A stretch of 64,000 bases of DNA from contig NZ_CP023559.1 of NCBI RefSeq assembly GCF_003006155.1, positions 186,001 through 250,000 on the forward strand, in the 5' to 3' direction. Below the pieces are notes generated by a model. The model saw only the letters and a program-made list of their open reading frames with translations, was not told the DNA's origin and did not search any database. Shown piece after piece: positions 27,203-37,352 of this stretch. The position numbers and the translations under genes are program-made. How positions within the stretch are numbered: the first letter of the stretch is position 1; every line of letters starts with the position of its first letter. This DNA comes from Salinicola tamaricis. Lineage in GTDB: Bacteria > Pseudomonadota > Gammaproteobacteria > Pseudomonadales > Halomonadaceae.

Positions 27203-28454
27203 TCAGTGCGCCACGCCGGCGGCGCCGTGTTCATCGATCAAGGCGCCGGTATTGAACCGGTCGATGGAGAACGGCGCCGCGATGGGGTGCATTTCCCCTT
27301 TAGCCAGACTGGCTGCAAAAACGTGTCCGGAGCCGGGGGTGGCCTTGAAGCCACCGGTGCCCCAGCCGCAGTTGAAATAGAGTCCCTTGACCTGGGTCTT
27401 GGACAGAATCGGGCAGGCGTCGGGGCAGGTATCGACGATGCCGCCCCACTGCCGGTTCATGCGCACCCGCGAGAACATCGGGAACATCTCGACGATCGCC
27501 TGCAGGGTGTGCTCGATGGTGGGGAAGCTGCCGCGCTGGCCGTAACCGAGGTAGCCGTCGATCCCTGCGCCGATCACCAGGTCGCCCTTGTCGGACTGGC
27601 TGACGTAGCCGTGCACGTGGTTGGACATGGTGACGGTGTTGAGAATCGGCTTGAGCGGGCTCGGAGACCAGCGCCTGCAACGGATGCGACTCCAGCGGCA
27701 GCTTGAGCCCGGCCATCTTGGCCAGCACACCCGAGTTGCCTGCGGCCACGCAGCCCACCGTATGCGCTTCGATATCGCCGCGGTTGGTATGCACGCCGTA
27801 GACCTGGCCGTCACGGATCTTGAAGCCGGTCACCTCAGTGTTCTGCAACAGGTCGACACCCAGCGCATCGGCGCCGCGGGCGAAGCCCCAGGCCACCGCG
27901 TCGTGACGCGCGACCCCGGCACTCTTCTGCCACGAGGCGCCCATGATCGGGTAACGCGCGCTCTTGGAGATATCCAGCGCCGGCTCGATCTCCTTGATCT
28001 GCTCGGGGGTCACCACCTCGCTGTCGATGCCGTTGAGGCGGTTGGCATTGACCCGGCGCTGCACGTCACGCATGTCCTGCAGGGTATGCGCCAGGTTGAG
28101 CACGCCGCGCTGAGAGAACATCACGTTGTAGTTGAGATCCTGCGATAGCCCCTTCCACAGATCGAGGGAGTGGTTATAGAGCTGTGCCGCCTCGTCCCAC
28201 AGATAGTTGGAACGCACGATGGTGGTGTTGCGCGCGGTATTGCCGCCGCCCAGCCAGCCCTTCTCGATCACCGCCACATTGGTGACGCCGAACTCCTTGG
28301 CGAGGTAGTAGGCCGTCGCCAGACCGTGGCCGCCACCGCCGACGATGATCACGTCGTAGCGCTTCTTGGGCGTGGGGTTGCGCCAATGGCGCTGCCAGTT
28401 CTCGTGGTGGCTGAGCGCGTGTTTGACCAGGCTGAAACCGGAATAACGTTGCAT
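27203..28454 (-). CDS. soxB: sarcosine oxidase beta subunit SoxB, one frame break near 27660
   Basis: About 417 residues. A FAD-dependent amine oxidase (DAO fold) with the dinucleotide motif [22 protein letters not shown], the flavin-contact [16 protein letters not shown] and, near the end, [17 protein letters not shown] and [17 protein letters not shown]. It oxidises sarcosine at its FAD/FMN site. One frame slip near 27660 separates PLQALVSEP from [19 protein letters not shown]. It is the first gene of soxB-D-A-G-purU. The intergenic DNA upstream carries two TTTGCGACA direct repeats. Confidence 0.94.
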
Positions 28455-28574
28455 GGGGACCCTCTCTACGTCGCTCGTCGCCGTGGCGACACGCGGTCGG
28501 CGTGCGGTGATTTTCCGCGATGGTATCGCCCGCCCGGGGGAGCATGATGCTCTGCCACGTCACGCTAGAGTGCG

Positions 28575-28603
28575 TTTGCGACATGGCCTGACGATTTGCG
28601 ACA
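28575..28603. promoter_or_regulatory. direct repeat TTTGCGACA upstream of soxB (candidate GbdR site)
   Basis: Two exact copies at 28575-28583 and 28595-28603 start 20 bp apart, about two DNA turns, 121-149 nt before the soxB start. That geometry suits an AraC-family activator. TTGCGNCA also occurs at similar distances before fdhA and the dgc-linked operon. Confidence 0.45.
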
Positions 28604-28659
28604 GCGGCATGCGACGAGAGGCGTACGGGGATAGCGGTATCCGAGGGTGAGAGCAGCAG

Positions 28660-28690
28660 AAACGCCGCCGCCATGCCTGGCAAGGCGGCG
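28660..28690 (-). terminator. probable terminator of tag
   Basis: CGCCGCC/GGCGGCG stem with an 11-nt loop, followed on the minus strand by TTTCT, 33 nt past the tag stop. Confidence 0.55.
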
Positions 28691-28722
28691 ATCCGACCGG
28701 CAAGAACAATCCGGATAGCGTT

Positions 28723-29313
28723 TCAGCCCATGGCCGCCACGGGCTTGCGGCGATGGCAACCCTCGGCGTGGTCGTTGACCATGCCGACGGCCTGCATCCA
28801 GGCGTAGACGATCACCGGCCCGACGAACTTGAAGCCGCGCTTCTTGAGCGCCTTGGAGATATCGACAGAGAGCGGCGTCTGGGTGGGAACCGAACCGTCG
28901 CTGCCGATAGAGTCCTGAATCGGCCGCCCACCGACCATGCCCCACAGGAAGTCGGCGAAATCCTCGCCGCTGTCGCGCATGGCGAGATAGGCGCGGGCGT
29001 TACCGATGGTCGCCTCGATCTTGGATCGCGAGCGCACGATGCCGGCGTTGCCGAGCAGGCGCTCGACGTCGGTCTCGTCATAACCGGCGATACGCCCGGG
29101 GTCGAAGCCCTCGAACGCCTCGCGGAAGGCGTCGCGCTTCTTGAGGATGGTGAGCCAGGAAAGCCCGGCCTGGAAGCCGTCGAGGATCAGCTTCTCCCAC
29201 AGCGCCCGGCTGTCATATTCGGGCACGCCCCACTCGGCATCGTGGTAGGCGGCATTCAGCGGGTGTGTCTGCGCCCAGGCACAGCGCGGAAGATCAGGGT
29301 CGGATACGGTCAT
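28723..29313 (-). CDS. tag: DNA-3-methyladenine glycosylase I (Tag)
   Basis: A 196-residue base-excision-repair enzyme that removes 3-methyladenine. Zinc ligands typical of Tag are visible near both ends: Cys in RCAWAQ and His in YHDAEWGVP, then the pair in VNDHAEGCHRR. The helix-hairpin-helix-like core has ILDGFQAGLSWLTILKKRDAF and the substrate-site Glu in the same region. It stands alone between fdhA and soxB on the same strand, with its own weak terminator. Confidence 0.95.
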   Translation of the reverse strand: MTVSDPDLPRCAWAQTHPLNAAYHDAEWGVPEYDSRALWEKLILDGFQAGLSWLTILKKRDAFREAFEGFDPGRIAGYDETDVERLLGNAGIVRSRSKIEATIGNARAYLAMRDSGEDFADFLWGMVGGRPIQDSIGSDGSVPTQTPLSVDISKALKKRGFKFVGPVIVYAWMQAVGMVNDHAEGCHRRKPVAAMG

Positions 29314-29387
29314 GCTCGGCTCTCTGCGACGGGTGGCGGTGGCCCTCGATTCTGCCGCCCGGCGCGGCCAAAACCAAACGCAAAACG

Positions 29388-29415
29388 GCCGGAAGCGCCC
29401 GCAGGCGCTTCCGGC
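29388..29415 (-). terminator. probable terminator of fdhA
   Basis: A perfect 12-bp stem (GCCGGAAGCGCC and complement) with a 4-nt loop lies 48 nt past the fdhA stop. On the minus strand it is followed by CGTTTTGCG, a short T-run. Confidence 0.7.
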
Positions 29416-29462
29416 ACGTCACACTCGCCCTGACCTCGGGCGGCGTCAGTCAGGCTTCGGGA

Positions 29463-30656
29463 TCAGCCGAGGGTCCCGTGGGGGTCGATCACGAACTTCT
29501 TGGCTGCCCCGCCATCAAAGGCGGCGTAGCCCTTGGGCGCGTCGTCGAGCGAGATGGTCTGAACGTTGACCGCCTTGCCGATATGCACGCGCTCGTGAAG
29601 GATCGCCTGCATCAGCTGACGCTGATAGCGCATCGCCGGGGTCTGGCCGGTGTGGAACGACATCGCCTTGGCCCAGCCCAGCCCGAACTTCATCGAGATG
29701 TTGCCGTGCTTGGCATCCTCGCTCTCGGCGCCCGGGTCTTCGGTCACGTAGAGCCCCGGAATACCCACGGCACCGCCGGCCTGGGTGATCTCCATGGTTG
29801 CGTTGAGCACCGTCGCCGGCTGCTCGTGGGCGTGATTGTGGCCGTGGCAGTTGGCTTCGAAGCCCACCGCGTCGACCGCGCAGTCCACCTCCGGCACGCC
29901 GAGCACCGATTCGATCAGATCGGACATGCTGGCGTCCTGCTTAAGGTCGAGCCCTTCACAGCCGAAGCTGCGCGCCTGCTCGAGACGCTGATCGTTCATG
30001 TCGCCGACGATCACGCAGGCCGCGCCCAGCAGTTGCGCCGAAACCGCCGCCGCCAGGCCCACCGGACCCGCACCGGCGATATAGACGGTCGAGCCGGGCT
30101 TGACGCCGGCAGTGACACAACCGTGGAAGCCGGTGGGGAAGATGTCGGAGAGCATGGTCAGATCGAGGATCTTCTCCAGCGCCTGCTCCTTGTCCGGGAA
30201 CACCAGCAGCTGGAAGTCGGCGTAGGGCACCATCACATACTCGGCCTGCCCGCCGACCCAGCCGCCCATGTCGACATAACCGTAGGCGCCGCCGGCACGG
30301 TCGCCGTTGACGTTGAGACAGATATGGGTGTCGCCACGCTTGCAGTTGCGGCAGCGGCCGCAGGCGACGTTGAAGGGCACCGAGACGACATCGCCGACCT
30401 TGATGAACTCGACATCGCGTCCGCACTCGACCACCTCACCGGTGATCTCGTGGCCCAGCACCAGGCCTTCCGGCGCGGTGGTACGGCCGCGAACCATGTG
30501 CTGATCGCTGCCGCAGATATTGGTGGTCAGAACCTTGAGGATGACACCGTGCTGGCACTGACGGCTGCCCAGTGCGAGTTCCGGGAACGCGATGTTCTCG
30601 ACGGCGACTTTACCGGGGCCGCGATAGACGACGCCGCGATTGGCGGGTGAAGACAT
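29463..30656 (-). CDS. fdhA: glutathione-independent formaldehyde dehydrogenase FdhA
   Basis: A 397-residue zinc-dependent medium-chain dehydrogenase of the Pseudomonas putida FdhA type (NAD-dependent formaldehyde dismutase/dehydrogenase). Catalytic zinc ligands are in STNICGSDQHM-like context (TTNICGSDQHMVRGRT) and LVLGHEITGEV; the structural zinc cysteines follow in ACGRCRNCKRGDTHICL. The NAD motif is YIAGAGPVGLAAAVSAQLLG. The protein ends FVIDPHGTLG as in the family. CAGGAG precedes the ATG. In this locus it removes formaldehyde released by betaine demethylation. Confidence 0.96.
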   Translation of the reverse strand: MSSPANRGVVYRGPGKVAVENIAFPELALGSRQCQHGVILKVLTTNICGSDQHMVRGRTTAPEGLVLGHEITGEVVECGRDVEFIKVGDVVSVPFNVACGRCRNCKRGDTHICLNVNGDRAGGAYGYVDMGGWVGGQAEYVMVPYADFQLLVFPDKEQALEKILDLTMLSDIFPTGFHGCVTAGVKPGSTVYIAGAGPVGLAAAVSAQLLGAACVIVGDMNDQRLEQARSFGCEGLDLKQDASMSDLIESVLGVPEVDCAVDAVGFEANCHGHNHAHEQPATVLNATMEITQAGGAVGIPGLYVTEDPGAESEDAKHGNISMKFGLGWAKAMSFHTGQTPAMRYQRQLMQAILHERVHIGKAVNVQTISLDDAPKGYAAFDGGAAKKFVIDPHGTLG

Positions 30657-31032
30657 GACGTGAACTCCTGTGGCTGGTCTCTGGCTGCCGTCGCGTCCGA
30701 CCGTCTGGCGGGGCGGATCCGGAACAACAGACGTGGGTCAGCGTAAGAGCCCCCGCCCCGGGGGAGATGTCTGGTTGCGCCACCGGGTGACGCAACGACG
30801 ACAGTGGCGATGTCTAAGGTCTTAGGCACTGCACGACAACGGCCTTCGCCCGCCGACTTTTCGGACACAGCCCAAGCGTGGCATGAGACGCACCCGGGGG
30901 GCCGGCGTCCGAAACCGGCCCCAGGGCATGGCGAGACCGGAGGTGGGTGCTGCGCGAGCAGCGATCGCCTAGCAGCGATCACCTGGCAACAAGCGACTCG
31001 CCCCGACCTGCAGGCCGGGGCGGGATCGGCGA
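30657..31032. other. intergenic region upstream of fdhA
   Basis: No gene seen in these 376 nt. A GCCCCG/CGGGGC hairpin at 31001-31022 may end the gbcB transcript but lacks a T-run. The palindrome at 30775-30795 is listed separately. Confidence 0.5.
30775..30795. promoter_or_regulatory. 21-bp palindrome upstream of fdhA (candidate GbdR site)
   Basis: Arms TTGCGCCACC (30775-30784) and GGTGACGCAA (30786-30795) pair with one mismatch around a single G, 119-139 nt before the fdhA start. Each arm contains the TTGCGNCA half-site found upstream of soxB and the dgc-linked operon. Confidence 0.45.
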
Positions 31033-32139
31033 TCAGTAGTCGATCACCACCTTGCCCTTGGGCTTGGAGCAGCAGGAGAGAATGTAACCCTCGGCTTCGT
31101 CCTCCTCGGTGATCCCGCCGTTGTGCTCCATCTCCACCTCGCCTTCGAGCTTCATCACCCGGCAGGTGCCGCAGATCCCCATGCCGCACGCCTTGGGGAT
31201 GTGCAGCCCCAGCTTGGCGGCGGCGGCGTGGATGGTTTCGCTCTCGCCGATACGGATGCTCTTGCCGCTGCTGGCGAACTCCACCGGCGTCAGATCGGCG
31301 ACATCGACCTCTTCGGCCTCCGCCTCGGCCTGCTCGGCCAGCTCGATGACATCCTCCTGGACACCCAGCGGCGTGGCCCCGAACGACTCCTGGTGGTAGT
31401 GGGCCATGTCGAAGCCGTCTTCCAACAGCACCTGACGCACCGCCTGCATGAACGGTGCCGGGCCACAGCAGAAGATCTCGCGTTCGAGATAGTCCGGCGC
31501 CATCAGGCTCAGCATCTGACGCGACAGGTAGCCGCGGAATCCGGCCCAGGCCTGGCTCAGCTCGTCGCTACGCTCGCACACGATATGCAGGCGGAACTCC
31601 GGCAGCCGCGAGAACATGTGCACCAGCTCGCGGTGATAGATGATGTCGTTGGGCGCCTGCGAGCAGTGCACGAACTCCAGATCCACCGCAGCATTGGTAT
31701 CGAAGAACCAGCGGGTCATCGACATCAGTGGGGTGATGCCGACCCCGCCGGAGAGCATCAATACCTTTTCCGCCGGGTGGTCGATGACGTTGAAGTCGCC
31801 CACCGGGCCGTGCACGACCATCTCGTCACCGGCACTGAGGTTGTCGTGCAGCCAGTTGGAGACCTGGCCACCCGGCAGTCGCTTGACCGTGATCGAGAAG
31901 CTGTAGGGGATCGAGGGCGAACTCGAAATGGTGTAGGAACGCATGACCTGCTTGCCCGCGATTTCAAGCTCCAGGGTGACGAACTGCCCCGGCTTGAAGA
32001 AGAACATTACCGGCTGATCGGCCATGAAGCAGAAAGTCTTGACGTTCCACGTTTCCTGGATGACTTTGACGCAGCGCACCTGGTGGCGGCCGTTGGTCCA
32101 AGTCTGAGTTGTGACCGGATTGAAAAATTGCATCGTCAT
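31033..32139 (-). CDS. gbcB: glycine betaine demethylase reductase subunit GbcB
   Basis: A 368-residue ferredoxin-NADPH-reductase-type protein fused to a C-terminal plant-type 2Fe-2S ferredoxin. The flavin domain has RSYTISSSPSI (FAD) and LMLSGGVGITPLMSM (nucleotide). The cluster cysteines lie in CGMGICGTC and, about 35 residues later, CCSK. It supplies electrons to the Rieske oxygenase GbcA, which is divergently transcribed 358 nt away. The start at 32139 has only a weak ribosome site; a second in-frame ATG 6 nt later is possible. Confidence 0.95.
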   Translation of the reverse strand: MTMQFFNPVTTQTWTNGRHQVRCVKVIQETWNVKTFCFMADQPVMFFFKPGQFVTLELEIAGKQVMRSYTISSSPSIPYSFSITVKRLPGGQVSNWLHDNLSAGDEMVVHGPVGDFNVIDHPAEKVLMLSGGVGITPLMSMTRWFFDTNAAVDLEFVHCSQAPNDIIYHRELVHMFSRLPEFRLHIVCERSDELSQAWAGFRGYLSRQMLSLMAPDYLEREIFCCGPAPFMQAVRQVLLEDGFDMAHYHQESFGATPLGVQEDVIELAEQAEAEAEEVDVADLTPVEFASSGKSIRIGESETIHAAAAKLGLHIPKACGMGICGTCRVMKLEGEVEMEHNGGITEEDEAEGYILSCCSKPKGKVVIDY

Positions 32140-32497
32140 GGCACTCGATCAGGGGAAGCGGCCACAGCGCCCACTTCCGGTGGGTTACCTCATGGCCGGA
32201 TTCTGAGCACGCCGGCCGGGTACGACTTTCCCGTCAACGACACGGGCATGCCAGCCACCCCCAACCCCGGCACTCTTTCGTCGATTGGGCCGCCGTATCG
32301 TGCCCCGGGGAAAACGCCACCGGTCGCCCTGGTATCGACGAATGTCGCGGCTGGACAACTTCCAAGCTATCGCCTGAGCGACACTCCGCCGAACGGATCG
32401 AATCGCTACAGCCTAGCCACGCGCCGCCACACCCAGGTCGATCCCGCCGATGGGCTCGGGAAAGACCCACAATATATTGTTTGATGAGGATGCGACC
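32140..32497. promoter_or_regulatory. divergent gbcB-gbcA promoter region
   Basis: 358 nt between the divergent genes, with no gene seen. TGTCGCGG at 32343-32350 lies 148 nt before gbcA, and an inverted GCGACA is at 32378-32383. These may be GbdR half-sites, by analogy with the spacing before soxB. No clear sigma-70 promoter is visible. Confidence 0.35.
32469..32480. promoter_or_regulatory. perfect palindrome ACAATATATTGT before gbcA
   Basis: A 12-bp perfect AT-rich palindrome in an otherwise GC-rich region ends 5 nt before the GAGGA ribosome site of gbcA. It could be an operator or the promoter -10 region. Confidence 0.4.
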
Positions 32498-33787
32498 ATG
32501 TCACCACTTCCACGCGACAGCCTGGATGACTCTCTCAGCGCGACCCGCAAGGCCGTGGCGGATATGCTGGAACAGCGTAACCCGACCTATTCGCTGCCCC
32601 AACCCTTCTACAACGACCCGCGCCTGTTCCAGGTCGATATGGAGGAGATCTTCGAGAAGCAGTGGCTGTTCGCCGGCATGAGCTGCGAAATTCCCGCCAA
32701 GGGCAACTACTTCAAGCTCGAAGTGGGCAGCAACTCGATCATCATTCTGCGCGGCGCCGAAAACAAGATTCACGCCTTCCACAACGTCTGTCGTCATCGC
32801 GGCTCGCGCCTGTGTCTCAAGGACAAGGGCAAGGTGGCCAAGCTGGTCTGCCCCTACCATCAGTGGACTTACGAACTCGATGGTCGCCTGCTGTTCGCCG
32901 GCAGCGACATGGGCGACGACTTCGACATGAGCGCCTTCGGCCTCAAGCCGGTGGCGGTGAAGAGCGCCGGCGGTTTCGTGTTCATCAACCTGAGCGAGAA
33001 TCCCGAGCCGATCGACGACTTCCTGGTCTCGCTCGAGCACTACCTCTCGCCCTACGACATGGACAACGTCAAGGTCGCGGTGGAGTCCAACATCGTCGAG
33101 CGCTGCAACTGGAAGCTGGTGATCGAGAACAATCGCGAGTGCTACCACTGCAGCGGTTCGCACCCGGAGCTGCTCAACTCGCTGATCGAGTTCGACGACA
33201 CCGACGACCCGCGCTCCACCGGCGAATATCGGGATCTGGTCGCGCGCAAGCAGGCCGACTGGACCGCCTGCGAGGTGCCCTGGCAGCTGGCGCGCTTCGG
33301 CAAGCGCAACCGCCTGACGCGCACGCCGCTGCTCGACGGTATCGTCTCGATGACCCTGGATGGCAAGCCCGGCTGCAACAAGCTGATGGGTAACATCCCC
33401 AATGCCGACATGGGCTCGCTGCGTATCCTGCACCTGCCCAACTCGTGGAACCACTTCATGGGCGATCACGCGGTGGTCTTCCGCGTCCTGCCGCTGGGCC
33501 CGCAGGAGACCCTGGTCACCACCAAGTGGCTGGTGCACAAGGATGCCGTGGAAGGCGTCGACTACGACCCGGCGCGCCTGCGCCAGGTGTGGGATGCCAC
33601 CAACGAGCAGGATCGCCGTCTGGCGGAAGAGAACCAGCTCGGCATCAATTCGCTGGCCTATCAGCCCGGCCCCTACTCGCAGACCTACGAGTTCGGCGTC
33701 ATCGACTTCGTCAACTGGTACAGCGAAACCATGCGCGAAAATCTCGGCGTACCCGCCTCGACCCCGCTGCAGGTGGCTTCGCAGTAA
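32498..33787 (+). CDS. gbcA: glycine betaine demethylase oxygenase subunit GbcA (Rieske)
   Basis: A 429-residue Rieske non-heme iron oxygenase that converts glycine betaine to dimethylglycine and formaldehyde. The Rieske cluster motif is CRHRGSRLCL...CPYHQWTY (Cys-X-His, then Cys-X2-His). The mononuclear iron site is in NNRECYHCSGSHPELL (His-X4-His) with a downstream Asp. Start chosen at 32498 because GAGGA lies 8 nt upstream. It pairs with the divergent gbcB. Confidence 0.96.
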   Translation: MSPLPRDSLDDSLSATRKAVADMLEQRNPTYSLPQPFYNDPRLFQVDMEEIFEKQWLFAGMSCEIPAKGNYFKLEVGSNSIIILRGAENKIHAFHNVCRHRGSRLCLKDKGKVAKLVCPYHQWTYELDGRLLFAGSDMGDDFDMSAFGLKPVAVKSAGGFVFINLSENPEPIDDFLVSLEHYLSPYDMDNVKVAVESNIVERCNWKLVIENNRECYHCSGSHPELLNSLIEFDDTDDPRSTGEYRDLVARKQADWTACEVPWQLARFGKRNRLTRTPLLDGIVSMTLDGKPGCNKLMGNIPNADMGSLRILHLPNSWNHFMGDHAVVFRVLPLGPQETLVTTKWLVHKDAVEGVDYDPARLRQVWDATNEQDRRLAEENQLGINSLAYQPGPYSQTYEFGVIDFVNWYSETMRENLGVPASTPLQVASQ

Positions 33788-33856
33788 CGCCATGGTGCTC
33801 AGCGCGGCTTACTGACGACCTATCCATCGCGCCAGACCCATGATGCCAGCTCCATG

Positions 33857-33888
33857 AAAAAGGCGCCTCCCTCGGGAGGCGCCTTTTC
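33857..33888. terminator. bidirectional terminator between gbcA and the TonB receptor gene
   Basis: AAAAGGCGCCTCCC and GGGAGGCGCCTTTT make a 14-bp perfect stem with a 2-nt nominal loop, placed between two convergent genes. The A and T runs at the ends serve either strand. Confidence 0.93.
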
Positions 33889-33912
33889 ATTGATGGTCAT
33901 GCTATCCGAGGA

Positions 33913-36088
33913 CTAGAACTCCACGGTTGCCGACAACTTCAACGTCCGCGGCTCGCCCTGGATCAGATAACCGGCAAAGGCCGTGGACGCGCCAGCCCAG
34001 TAATCTTCATCGGTGACGTTGTCGATACCGGCACGCCATACCCAGTCAGCACCACCGATCGGCGTGGTGTAGCGCACACCCAGGTCCAGTCGCGTCCACG
34101 GGTCCAGCTCGAGATCGTTGCTGGCATCGGCATACTGTGTCCCGGTATGAATGACACGACCGGTCGCGGTGAGGGCGGTCGACATGCGGGACATCCCACT
34201 CGCTGCCCAGCACGACACGGTACTCGGGCACCCCGGTCGCATGGTTACCCTCGTGCCATCCTGGGTCTTGGTCAGTTCGGCATCGATCCAGGTCGCGCTG
34301 CTGAACAGACGCAGACCCTCGAGGGGTTCACCGTAAAGGCTGAGCTCGACACCACGGTTGCGCTGCTCGTTATCTAGACTGCCGACACCATCGACGACCG
34401 CTGCCGTCGGTAGTTCGATCTGAAACAGGCTGATGCCGCCGCCAATGTCGCCATAATCGAACTTGCTGCCCACTTCATACTGCTTGGCGTGGGCAATGCC
34501 CAGGTATTCGCCATAGTTCGAGGCCGTGTTATCGGTGACGGTGCCGCCATCCTGCAACGCCTCGACATAGTTGGCATAGAGCGACACGTTGGACGTCGCC
34601 TTGAAGACGACACCCACTGCAGGCGTGACACGGCGGTCGGCATAACGGTTGTTACCACCCGCGTTGGGACGCTCGTCGACTTCCAGCTCTTGATAGCGCG
34701 CCCCCAGGGTCAGCAAGACGCGATCATTCAGGAAGCCCAGCGTATCGCTCAGGGTGACACCTTGAGAGCGGGTGCGTGTCACACTGCCACCCACAGAAGG
34801 GTCGCCCTGCGGCCGCGACAGATCCTGCGGATCGTAGATATTGGTCGTACCCGCCGCCAGGAAGCTCCAGTCGGAATCGAACTTGCGGTAAGCGCTGGAG
34901 TAAGCGAGCGTCACGTCGTGGCTCACCGGCCCAGTAAGGACATAACCACGGACCCCCGCCTGACTGGCGAAGTTATCGATGTGATTGCCGGTCTCGAAAT
35001 CGTTGACGCTGGCGTTGCCGTTGTCATCGGTCAATCTCGGGTTCGCCGAGACGATATTCGATGGTGCGATTTGCGGTTCCCGCCGACCGCAGCAAAGGCG
35101 GTCCAGTCGTTGTTCAGGTCGTACTCGCCGCGCACCATGCCGAAATTGGTCTCGAGCGCGGAGCCGCCGAAGGCGGGTGTGTAGTTCGAGGAGGCATCCG
35201 GCACCGAAGGCACTTCCGTCGCCGCCCCGGTGTAGAGGCTGGAGCGAGCGCCCTCCAGGGTCGATTTCTGATGGCCGACATCGAACAGAACGCGTCCCCG
35301 TTCGCCACGGTAGTCGAGGCCGACGACGACCGAGGTGTCGCGCTGGTTCTCGTCATCGATGGCAGTATCGCCGCGGCCACGCATGGCGCTGACCCGCGCG
35401 CCCCACTGCTTCTGGTCACCGAAACGTCGGCTCGCATCGACACCCACCTCGCCGTAGCTGTCGGAACGATAGCCGCTGGAGAGCTTTAGCATCGGCTCGT
35501 TACCGGCATGCTTGGGCTCGATATTCACGGTGCCACCGATCCCCCCGTTGCCCCCGATGGGAATACCCGAGGTGAAGGCGCTGGCCCCTTTGAAGACTTC
35601 GATACGCTCGGCAATATCGCTGTTGATGAGCTGGCGCGGGAGCACGCCATAGAGGCCGCCGTAGGCCACGTCATCCCCGTTCAGATCGAAGCCGCGAATC
35701 TTGAAGGCTTCCCCGTAGATGATACCATACCCTGACCGACGCTCACGGAGGCGTCGTTTTGCAGCGTATCGCCCAGGGTTTGCGACTGCTGGTTCTCGAT
35801 CAGCTCGCTGGTATAGCTGGTGACGCTGAACGGGATGTCCATCGCATCCTTCTCACCCAGCAGGCCGACACGACCACCTGCGGCGATCTGGCCACCGGCA
35901 AAAGCCGGCGGCGGCGTATCGCCATAGGTCGGTACCGTGCCAGTGACGGTCACGGTATCCAGCGACGACGCATCCGCCTCGCTCTGCGCCCAGGCCGGTG
36001 TCACCAGGGGTGCACTCCCCATGGCAACGATCGTCAGCACGTGACGAGCCTGAAGCCGGCTCGCCGAAGAAGAGTTCCCTGATGACAT
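33913..36088 (-). pseudogene. TonB-dependent siderophore receptor, four frame breaks as read
   Basis: About 725 residues when spliced. A signal peptide ends near WAQSEA, a TonB box-like DTVTV follows, and the plug has LGDTLQNDASVSV, GEAFKIRGFDLNGDD and FKGASAFTSGIPIGGNGGIGG. The beta-barrel ends in the expected aromatic LKLSATVEF. Frames shift near 35730, 35060, 34240 and 34190. It belongs to the FhuE/FoxA-type ferric-siderophore receptors; divergent fhuD/fhuB genes and a Fur-like box support hydroxamate siderophore uptake. Breaks may be sequencing errors. The ligand itself cannot be read. Confidence 0.85.
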
Positions 36089-36114
36089 GGTCTAGTCCCC
36101 TAGTCCCGTTGTTT

Positions 36115-36190
36115 TGATGAATCGTTCTGACGAATCGTTCTGATGAATCGTTCTGAGGAACCGCTTTGAGGCATCGTCTTGATGATTCGG
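36115..36190. repeat. 13-bp tandem repeats in the leader of the TonB receptor gene
   Basis: Five full units of TGATGAATCGTTC type start at 36115, 36128, 36141, 36154 and 36167, with a partial sixth at 36180. Copies 1 and 3 are identical, copy 2 differs by one base and copies 4-5 are diverged. They lie between the Fur-like box and the receptor start codon. Confidence 0.9.
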
Positions 36191-36323
36191 CGCGAGGCAC
36201 GGCCGCTCGTCGAGCGCCCGAATCGAACGTATGCGCCACGTCGGGCTATTCTAGACCGCTTTGTGACGGATGAAAATGCGAATGCTTCTTAGACGTACTC
36301 ATAACAAACTCTCGTGTAGCGAT

Positions 36324-36338
36324 TGATAACGATTGTCA
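36324..36338. promoter_or_regulatory. Fur box in the siderophore-uptake divergent promoter
   Basis: TGATAACGATTGTCA matches the 7-1-7 Fur model (TGATAAT-N-ATTATCA) at 12 of 14 arm positions. It sits between the TonB receptor gene and fhuD, positioned to control both under iron sufficiency. Confidence 0.75.
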
Positions 36339-36453
36339 TTCGATCTACCATCACTCGCGGTCGCCGCCCCCGACAGGCGGCCCCTCAACCGCCCATGCCG
36401 CCACGCGAGGCCGGGCATCCCGCGCTCGAACCCCGCTGTCAGGAACCGTCACG

Positions 36454-37352
36454 TTGCCGCGAGTTCGTCCTTCACGCCCAGCCGTCGTCACCCGAATCGC
36501 GCTGCTGGTGGGCGTATGGCTGCTGCTGACGGCATCCGTCCAGGCCGCCGCCACGCCGCGCATCGCCGCCGCCAACTGGTCCTCCGCCGAGACGCTGATC
36601 GCCCTCGGTGTCGCCCCCTACGCGGTGGCGGACATCGCCAACTATCGCAAGTGGGTCAGCGCCCCGGCGATACCGGCAGAGACGATCGACATGGGGCTGC
36701 GCAACCAGCCCAATCTCGAACTGCTGGCCCAGCGCCCGCCGGATCTGCTGCTGACCAGTGCGCTGTTCGTGCGCGACGATCAGCGTCTCGCACGGCTGAT
36801 GCCGGTGGAGATCGTGGACAATTTCTATACCGGTAAGGACTACTTCGCTGGCACCTGCGCCATGACCCGCCGTATTGGCGAGCTGGTGGGCCGGGAGGCG
36901 GCGGCCGAGGCGTTGATCGCACGCACCGAGCTCGAGCTCGCGACGGCTGCGAAAGCCCTCGCCGACAGCACTCGGCCGGTCTACGTGGTGCAGTTCGCCG
37001 ATGCCCAGCACGTGCGCGTCTTCGGCGCCGGCAACATGGTCGGCACGCTGTTCGAACGCACCCCGCTCATCAACGCCTGGCAGGGCCGACCAACGGCTGG
37101 GGCTTCGCCAGCGTGCCGATCACCCGCCTGGCCGAGCACCCCGAGGCGCGCATCGTGGTGATCAAGCCCTACCCGCGCAACGTCGCCGCCGAACTCGCCG
37201 ACAACCGGGTCTGGCAGCTGTTGCCCGCGGTGCGCGCCGGCCGCGTCAGCGAGATCGAGCCGGTCTGGACCTTCGGCGGCCTGCCCTCGCTATCGCGCCT
37301 GACCAGTGAGCTGGTGGCGGCGCTGCAGCCCGCGGCAGCGGAGCATCCATGA
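36454..37352 (+). CDS. fhuD: iron-siderophore ABC transporter binding protein FhuD-like, one frame break
   Basis: About 299 residues. A signal peptide (ALLVGVWLLLTASVQA) is followed by a class III periplasmic binding fold: RIAAANWSSAETLIALGVAP, YRKWVSAPAIPAE, NLELLAQRPPDLLL, YTGKDYFAGTCAMTRRIGEL. Frames slip near 37085, then GFASVPITRLAEHPEARIVV leads to the stop. The start is read as TTG at 36454, with AGGAACC 8 nt upstream. It carries ferric hydroxamates or a related chelate to FhuB, whose start overlaps its stop (ATGA). Confidence 0.85.
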
